Origin: Pyrenochaeta sp. MPI-SDFR-AT-0127 | Lineage: Eukaryota; Ascomycota; Dothideomycetes; Pleosporales; Cucurbitariaceae | Direction of reading: 5' to 3' | Assembly: GCA_020747015.1 (NCBI GenBank) | Contig: JAGTJM010000014.1 | Location: 372,001-436,000, forward strand | Length of the DNA: 64,000 nt | Shown: one piece after another, positions 57,701 to 64,000 of the stretch | Layout: each line of letters begins with the position of its first letter | Position numbering within the stretch: the first letter of the stretch is position 1 | The notes under the pieces: generated by a model | What the model was told of the DNA's origin: nothing | The model's database searches: none | What the model saw: the letters and a program-made list of their open reading frames with translations, nothing else | Made by a program: the position numbers and the translations under genes

Positions 57701-60700
57701 TCAAGAGCGGAAGTTCCTTGTTGTAGAGGCCATCATAATTCCTGCCAGCGTTGTTTTTGGATCATTATGTACGTCTGCCTCCAGGAAGGCGCGAGCAATG
57801 TCCTCCTATTTCAGGTCAGATAGCTTCAAGATACCAGAATACTTACACACCGCTTCTTTTAACTCTGCAGCTTCTTCTTTGGGAATCTGACAGCATGCTG
57901 CTACCAAGTCCTGCCCTCTCATTGCGAGGAGGATAAGATCTTCGGCGCGCTGGACGATCTCTGGGGGAACTCCGTTCATCGCAGCGCAGCTGTAAGATAT
58001 CAGTTCCTATTCTATTATGAAACTTCTGTGATACTACCATGTGCCAAAGCTAGAGGTACTTCGTCCATTACGGAGGCTGGGTGAAGTCAGCATACCCCGG
58101 GTCCGAATGTCCATGCGAACCTACTTGTATAGATAAGTTATTTGATCACTGACCTCAATCGCATCTGAGTCGACACGGACTTCCATGTGCCCAAGTCCGA
58201 GAGCAGGCTTTGCTTTGAGAAAGTTGGCTTCGAATATTTCTGGGTATAATCAGCCGAAGCCAGGGGAATAGGATGAAGGGCTCACCATGGAAATGCGTGG
58301 CGCCAATGACCTTCGGCCTCTCAGGCCCCAAGCTCAGCAGGTGCTCCATTACCGCGCACGCCAACCCTGCTCCGTCACTGGAACCCGTGCCCTTGCCGAA
58401 CTCATCGATGATAAGTAAACTCCTACGTGTGGCTTGGCCCAGGGCAAGCGAAATCTGCTGCAGGTCTATCATAAACGCGCTCTGAACACGGGACACTGTT
58501 TCTCGTGTGGTGACCCTAGATAAAATCTTGTCTGTCAATCCAATTCTTGCCTTCTCCGCTGGTACAAAACTTCCAACATGCGCCATGAACACAATCAATG
58601 CTACTTGTTTGAGGTATACGCTTTTTCCCGAGTAATTGGGACCTGTTAATACCAGCATACTAGGGGCCTCCTTGCGTGCGCATGTGTTCCGCGTGGGAGG
58701 GCTAGTTCGCTGAAAGATCTCTGTGCTGTAATTCTGATCAACTCTATCTGGAGACGCATCATTTCCTGAGCCACCAACTAGGAAGGTATCGTTCGGAACA
58801 AAGGAGGACACTGTGAGTTCTTGAACAATATGACTAAGGCCGTCTTAATACTTAGTTCGAAAAAGTCACCAAGAAGTGCGTACCGGCCTCCCTTGATGTG
58901 TAAAATATTTTCAAGTGTCATTTGAGGGCGACAAAGTTTGTACATGATTGCGCCCTGTGCCAGTGCAAGAATGCTAGTCATCTATCAGAATTCCATGAGT
59001 CTATGCCAGGCCAAAAACATACCTGTCGAGCTCTCCACACAGGTCTGAACAAGAAGTCAAGAGAACCTCGTACTGAAGCACATGCTGGGCGAGTTCGTGG
59101 CTTATCTCAATCTCGCGATCGGAGATGATACCATAGATGTCACCAAAGTGATCATCCATCTCCCGCATCTCACTGGTCTTGAAGTAGACTTGTTCCCTAA
59201 TTAATCAGTAGCAGTCAAAAACTCCATAAGGACATTATGTCTTACTCTGTAGAGAACATTCTCTCCCAAGGATCTTCCAAATTACCATCGTAGACCACAG
59301 CCTCAGTCACTGGATCGATAGGAACCGTGGCGAGAAAACCAATTTGAGGAAAGTAGATGACATTAAGAGTCTCGCGGAGGCCAGAAGGCATCCTCTCGGA
59401 CAACTTACCTGCAACACTGTTGAGAAATGACTCCAAGCCATCTAGAGTTCTCTTCATATGGTCTAGCTCTTCGTCGATATTCGGAAGTATGACGGTTCGG
59501 GACTCCTCTGCCGATTCATCGAAGTTGACCGTTTCACTGATTTTCCTGCCAATCTGGGTCATATGATAGCTCTCGAAGTTTTCGAACACCTGTTAATTTC
59601 AATTGTTAGATACTGCACTGAGCTAAAGTCAACATGATACTGATATACCTTGGTTGCTATAGCTAAGCCCTCTCCTCCAGAAAGACTCTGCAGAGTGTCT
59701 TTGATCTTCAAAGCGTGGAAAGTAAACTAGGAGAGATATCGATCAGTTTCAAGATATAAACGCGGTTGATGGAATCTAACTGCTCTGATAGTTGTCCAAA
59801 CGCTCTTTGAAAAGCCTCCTCTTCCTTTTGTTGATCCATTAACTCCTTTTCGCAGGCTGATGAGTACCACCCGCATATTGCTAATGTTCTTCAGAACTTT
59901 CACCAAGGTATGTAACGCAGATTCATTCTCTGGACGAATAAATACATTCACAGCGTCTAAACGCTCGTTGATCACATTGAAGTCAAGACTTGGACGGAGA
60001 AAGTACTGGCGGAGCTTGAATCTTCCCTGTGATGTTCGAGCTAGGCGATGGAATAAGCCGTAGATAGATAGCCCTTCTTTGGCACCTGAGCTAGACTTGG
60101 TCGGCCCTCGATTGTGTGAATGTGGATGAGACTCTGCATCCAGGATTTGCAAAGAATGAAGTGTTTCAGCGCTGACGAACATGGTATCACGAAGACTGAA
60201 CATCTCTATGGTCGAAACGCGAAACATTAAGTGCGCAGAATGGTCGCCAGGGAGATAAGTAGCTGTACGCCTTCGTTGCAAATATGAGATGAGCGCACCA
60301 GCACAACCAATCTGTAGGAGCGTGAGTGTATAGTAACCTTTCTACACCCCAAAACATACTGAAACGTGGCTCTCCATGTCGATAATGCCGGCAAGACGAA
60401 GCAGTCGCTCTTGCTGTCCAACGGCACCAGCTTTGTCAAGGCTCATTGCAGCAAGCTCCCCGGGGACAATGAAATTTATTCCAGCACTATCCTCTTGACT
60501 TAGCCTGAGATTGACAAGCTTACTCTTTGCTGCATCGTAATGATATTCGCTTGGCGGCCTGACCTCCAATAAAAATGGAAAGCGGAACTGATCGTTGTCG
60601 TTGCTTACAGATCCAATATTCTTGTTTTCTTGGTCAAAACGTTCGATCACTGTGTCATCGATCTTTGTGGACACCAGTATTACGGTTGGCTCAATAGATG

Positions 60701-61177
60701 TTCTTACTGCATGATTTCAGTCGAGATAATGCGATCAAAGTGTCTATACTTACGAGAATCAATGATCTCGATGTCTCCAAACTCAATGTCTTCCATGAAA
60801 TATAGCTTCTCCTCCCTTGCAAGATAATAACAACACCCGACTATCCCACGTGGCGTCATATCAACCGCCATGATGACCTCATGAAGAGTGTCATCAATAT
60901 GCTCATCACCCCCATCCACCACTTCATGGCCAAGACTAACTGAAGGGCGTTCAGATGACGTGTCGTTTGAGCTAATGAGCGGACTTGGGTCTTGTTGAGT
61001 CCATACGTGAGATCTGCTCGGGCATTTCTCCAAAGCCGAAGTGGAAGAATGGCGCGAGCTGCTTGCAGAGCGAGATGTACGACGACCGTTCCCGCTTCGA
61101 TTCCTGTGCGAGGAAGCAGTACTGCGTGCATTGCTGGAATGACGGAAGGGAAGCTTTAAGAGCGGGCTGCGCGCCAT
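57701..61177 (-). CDS. MSH5: Meiotic MutS homologue MSH5
   Basis: MSH5 pairs with MSH4 to stabilise crossover intermediates in meiosis. Twelve exons give 977 residues: 61177-60754, 60706-60360, 60311-59781, 59726-59649, 59589-59246, 59196-59023, 58973-58884, 58833-58286, 58239-58125, 58076-58038, 57989-57851 and 57805-57701. All eleven introns are 45-59 nt. The joins restore family sequence, for example IKGGRHIVQELTVSSFVPND and YLYNLRNGRSTSSFGTCCA. The ATPase core has Walker A TGPNYSGKS at about 726-734, Walker B LLIIDEFGKGT near 800 and the switch ATHFHEIFEANFL. The first ~100 residues are a Ser/Arg-rich, probably disordered tail. The frame is intact throughout, so the gene looks functional. 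The C-terminal exon (EDIARAFLEADVHNDPKT) was placed by similarity to other MSH5 tails and is the least certain. Confidence 0.9.
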
Positions 61178-61451
61178 TCCGAGTGCGGCGATGGTGGAGG
61201 TGAGGTTGGAGGTGAAAGATATGGTGATGTGTTGTGAGGGGTATAGAGTAAAAAGAAGTCACGACCCAGTATGAATATGACGCGTGCCTGCCACAAACGA
61301 GATGCAGAGAACATAAAGAAGGCATCTGGTTCATTAATATAGGATATTTGGAGAGGAAAGTCTACCTCCTACGCTGATAATGATACAATATTTACAGTAC
61401 ATACCGGTAACGCTAATTTACATAAATGTCGTCACTATAGATCCATGTTGC

Positions 61452-63821
61452 TTATTGCTTATGTGAAGCAGCGACGGTAAGACCTGTACCATCTGCTTTG
61501 ATGGTGACCTTGGCTACATCGCCACTACGAATCTCTCCACGGATTAGCTTGTCAGCTAAGCCGTTGCCAATCTCTCGCGCGATTAGTCGGTTTAATGGTC
61601 GCGCACCAAACTTCGGGTCATAACCTTGGTCGCATAGCCATTGCTTAGCGTCGTCTGGGCATTCGAGGGTAATCCTCCGGTCATCTAATCTTTGCTGAAG
61701 TTCCTTCAGGCGAATGTCTACAATATCTCGAAGCGCTTCGCGTGAGAGGCGTCGGAAAACAATGAACTCATCGAGACGGTTCAGAAATTCGGGTGGATAT
61801 GTTGCAGAGACTACGTCCATTACGGCGCTGCGAACTGCGGGTGAGATCTCGCTTGATTCCTTATTCACTGAGTGAAGCGCATCATCCCCGACAATAATGT
61901 CCGCCCCAAGATTCGAGGTCATGACGATGATCGTGTTGCGAAAGTCTACCTTGTGGCCTTGTGCGTCTGTGAGGAAGCCTTCGTCGAGAACCTGAAGAAG
62001 AAGTGTAGAGATATCCTTGTGGGCCTTCTCCCACTCGTCAAAAAGTAGGACGGCGTACGGTTTCCGCCGCACTGCCTCAGTAAGCTGTCCCGCATCCTCG
62101 TAGCCAACATAGCCCGCAGGCGAACCGATGAGTCGAGAAACGGTATGTTTTTCGCTGAACTCGCTCATATCGAACCGGATGACTGCCTGGGGCGTACTGA
62201 AGAGATATTCCGCCAATCTTTTGCAGACCTCAGTCTTTCCAACTCCAGTAGGCCCTAGCATCATGAAAGACGCTATGGGCCTATTTTCGCCCGAGAGTCC
62301 TGCTCTTTGAAGGCGTATAGCGTTCGCAACAGCTGTGAGCGCCTCGTCCTGGCCTTTCACAAATTGACGTAAAGTATCTTCCATGTGAATGAGCTTTTCG
62401 CTTTCTCCACTGTTCAACTTTGACAAAGGAATACCTGTGGTCCGAGAAACAACGTTCGCGATGTCATCAGCCGTCACGGAATCATGCAGTAAGGAGTCAG
62501 GGCGGGTTCTGCCAGCCGCCATATCTTCTTCTTTGGGCAGCTTCTGCTCCAGTTCAGGTATTCGACTGTACTGCAACTCTCCAGCTTTGGCAAAATTGCC
62601 TTCTCTTCGAGCTTGTTCGAGCTCTAGCTTGGCTTTTTCGAGGTTCTCTTGTGCGTTCTTGATTTCATCGAGCTCTGCGCGCTCCTTCTCCCACTTCTCT
62701 GTCAACTCTTTGACCTCTGCCTGCTTCAGCTTCAGGGATTGTTCGAGGCGCTCACGTCGCTCCTTGCTGGCAATGTCGGTCTCTTTGCGAAGTGACTCCA
62801 GCTCGATCTGAATGGTCATAATTTGGCGATCAAGCTCCTGGATTGCGTCTGGCTTGCTTTCTTGCTGCAGTCGCAATGCGCTGGCAGCTTCGTCTACAAG
62901 GTCGATCGCCTTATCAGGCAGGAAGCGGTCGGTGATGTACCGGTTGCTGTATGAAGCAGCGGCTACTAGAGCGTTGTCCGTGATGCGTACACCATGGTGG
63001 ACCTCGTATCGCTCCTTGATACCTCGCAGTATAGAGATTGTATCCTGTACGGAAGGCTCTCCTACCTGGATGGGCTGGAAGCGTCTAGCCAGCGCTGCAT
63101 CTTTCTCGATTTGCCGATACTCGTTCAATGTGGTGGCACCACACAGCTGAAGTTCGCCTCTAGATAGTGCTGGCTTCAGCAGATTGCTGGCATCAATACT
63201 TCCCTCTGCTTTACCCAACCCCAGTAGTGTATGTAGTTCGTCCACGAAGAGTATGACGCCTTTTTTCGCCTCCTCCACTTCCTTCAAGACACTCTTTAGC
63301 CGCTCTTCAAAGTCGCCACGAAACTTTGCACCAGCTATGAGTGACCCGAGGTCGAGTGAAATCACGCGCTTGTCTTTGATAGATTCGGGTACGTCGCCTT
63401 TGACGATGCGCTGAGCGAGTCCTTCTAGAATCGCGGTCTTTCCCGTGCCCGCTTTCCCTATTAACACAGGATTGTTTTTCGTCCGTCTCGATAGTATTTG
63501 AATCGTTCGTTGTATCTCACCATCTCGTCCAATGACAGGATCTAACTTGCCGTCTCGAGCTCGTGCAGTGAGATCTATACCATACTGTTCTAAGGCTGGT
63601 TTTTCAGGCTCACCACCCATATTCATTCGGTGTGTGCCGCCTGGAGGATGCGGTCGCCCGGTGGCGTAGCCTCTTGGAGTCCCAGGTGGGCGTACCAAGC
63701 TCTGATATTGAGTTGGTCGAACTACGAAGTTTTGACATAGCGCCGATGGCCGTATAGGGAGCTGGCGTTGGACTGATGGAACGATGCGCCTTGCGGCGAC
63801 ACGTGCTCTACTGGTCAGCAT
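61452..63821 (-). CDS. HSP78: Mitochondrial Hsp100 disaggregase Hsp78 (ClpB type)
   Basis: Matrix AAA+ chaperone that, with mtHsp70, dissolves aggregated proteins. One exon, 789 residues. The N-terminus (MLTSRARVAARRIVPSVQRQ, then further Arg, Ser and no acidic residues to about 65) is a mitochondrial targeting sequence. Like other Hsp78 proteins it lacks the ClpB N-domain and goes straight into nucleotide-binding domain 1: Walker A GKAGTGKT at 122-129 and Walker B VILFVDELHTLLG. The coiled-coil middle domain is at about 320-435. Domain 2 has Walker A GPTGVGKT at 523-530, VLLFDEWEKAHKD and the sensor NLGAD, and the C-terminal domain begins near YPPEFLNRLDEFIVFRRL. GYDPKFGARPLNRLIAREI is the conserved ClpB ending. 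A heat-shock element lies just upstream. Transcribed in the same direction as MSH5. Confidence 0.95.
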   Translation of the reverse strand: MLTSRARVAARRIVPSVQRQLPIRPSALCQNFVVRPTQYQSLVRPPGTPRGYATGRPHPPGGTHRMNMGGEPEKPALEQYGIDLTARARDGKLDPVIGRDGEIQRTIQILSRRTKNNPVLIGKAGTGKTAILEGLAQRIVKGDVPESIKDKRVISLDLGSLIAGAKFRGDFEERLKSVLKEVEEAKKGVILFVDELHTLLGLGKAEGSIDASNLLKPALSRGELQLCGATTLNEYRQIEKDAALARRFQPIQVGEPSVQDTISILRGIKERYEVHHGVRITDNALVAAASYSNRYITDRFLPDKAIDLVDEAASALRLQQESKPDAIQELDRQIMTIQIELESLRKETDIASKERRERLEQSLKLKQAEVKELTEKWEKERAELDEIKNAQENLEKAKLELEQARREGNFAKAGELQYSRIPELEQKLPKEEDMAAGRTRPDSLLHDSVTADDIANVVSRTTGIPLSKLNSGESEKLIHMEDTLRQFVKGQDEALTAVANAIRLQRAGLSGENRPIASFMMLGPTGVGKTEVCKRLAEYLFSTPQAVIRFDMSEFSEKHTVSRLIGSPAGYVGYEDAGQLTEAVRRKPYAVLLFDEWEKAHKDISTLLLQVLDEGFLTDAQGHKVDFRNTIIVMTSNLGADIIVGDDALHSVNKESSEISPAVRSAVMDVVSATYPPEFLNRLDEFIVFRRLSREALRDIVDIRLKELQQRLDDRRITLECPDDAKQWLCDQGYDPKFGARPLNRLIAREIGNGLADKLIRGEIRSGDVAKVTIKADGTGLTVAASHKQ

Positions 63822-63913
63822 ATTGATGTCAATTGCAGAATACGAGTGGGCATCAATTTCAAGTCGACGGAGATGGAATCATTATATCTTTGGCCGATAG
63901 CGCGAGCACAGGC

Positions 63914-63930
63914 TTTCACGAAGCTTCGCG
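63914..63930. promoter_or_regulatory. Heat-shock element upstream of HSP78
   Basis: TTC-ac-GAA-gc-TTC-gc-GA: three perfect, alternating 5-bp heat-shock units and half of a fourth, 93-109 bases before the HSP78 ATG. This is the binding pattern of the heat-shock factor Hsf1 and fits heat induction of HSP78. Confidence 0.85.
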
Positions 63931-64000
63931 ATTATTCGATGACTTTCTACTTCGATGGAGGGAATTTGCAATTCACGACAACGCAAGAGTGGAGATCGAA

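Overview
The window is nuclear DNA of a filamentous ascomycete (Pezizomycotina). The genes are spliced with short introns, mostly 45-60 nt, with GT-AG ends and CTAAC/CTGAC-like branch points. The housekeeping proteins are of fungal type (HEM25, PUF6, RIC1, EMC5, UTP3/SAS10, TSC10, MSH5, HSP78), and there are families typical of filamentous fungi: Fungal_trans_2 and Zn2Cys6 regulators, F-box/LRR-like proteins, a BBE-type oxidase and small secreted proteins. Dothideomycetes is my guess at class, with low confidence. I see no transposon, CRISPR array, rRNA gene or AT-rich decayed block.

Layout. 1-8 kb, all on the minus strand: a partial coiled-coil protein, the mitochondrial glycine carrier HEM25, a DUF3605 (GIG1-like) protein and the nucleolar PUF6. 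9.8-11.2 kb: a three-exon secreted proline-rich repeat protein and an intron-containing tRNA-Leu(AAG). 12-19.4 kb, plus strand: the Golgi exchange factor RIC1 and a Fungal_trans_2 regulator. 20-24.7 kb: an I78-type protease inhibitor, a FAD monooxygenase, the ER-membrane-complex subunit EMC5 and a membrane-anchored luciferase-like-domain protein. 26.3-27.1 kb: a four-exon secreted cysteine-rich protein. 28.4-32 kb: UTP3/SAS10 and TSC10, divergently transcribed. 32.2-36.7 kb: two divergent, apparently paralogous F-box-like genes. 38.2-40.2 kb: a secreted oxidase with both residues for bicovalent FAD. 40.8-45 kb: a 1388-residue VPS9-ankyrin-PX protein. 45-57.7 kb is gene-poor and holds only an AflR-like Zn2Cys6 regulator at 51.7-53.3 kb. 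57.7-63.8 kb: the meiotic MutS homologue MSH5 (12 exons) and HSP78, which has a textbook heat-shock element just upstream.

Most genes are independent housekeeping or accessory loci, not a pathway. Functional echoes are ribosome biogenesis (PUF6, UTP3), membrane traffic (RIC1, the VPS9 protein), the ER and sphingolipids (EMC5, TSC10) and mitochondria (HEM25, HSP78). The monooxygenase, the oxidase and the AflR-like factor are too scattered among housekeeping genes to be called a biosynthetic cluster. The most interesting loci are the two small secreted proteins, which appear only after exons are joined, the isolated AflR-like regulator, the divergent F-box pair and the RIC1 GC-AG intron. All exon structures were worked out by hand from splice signals and reading frame, without transcript data.
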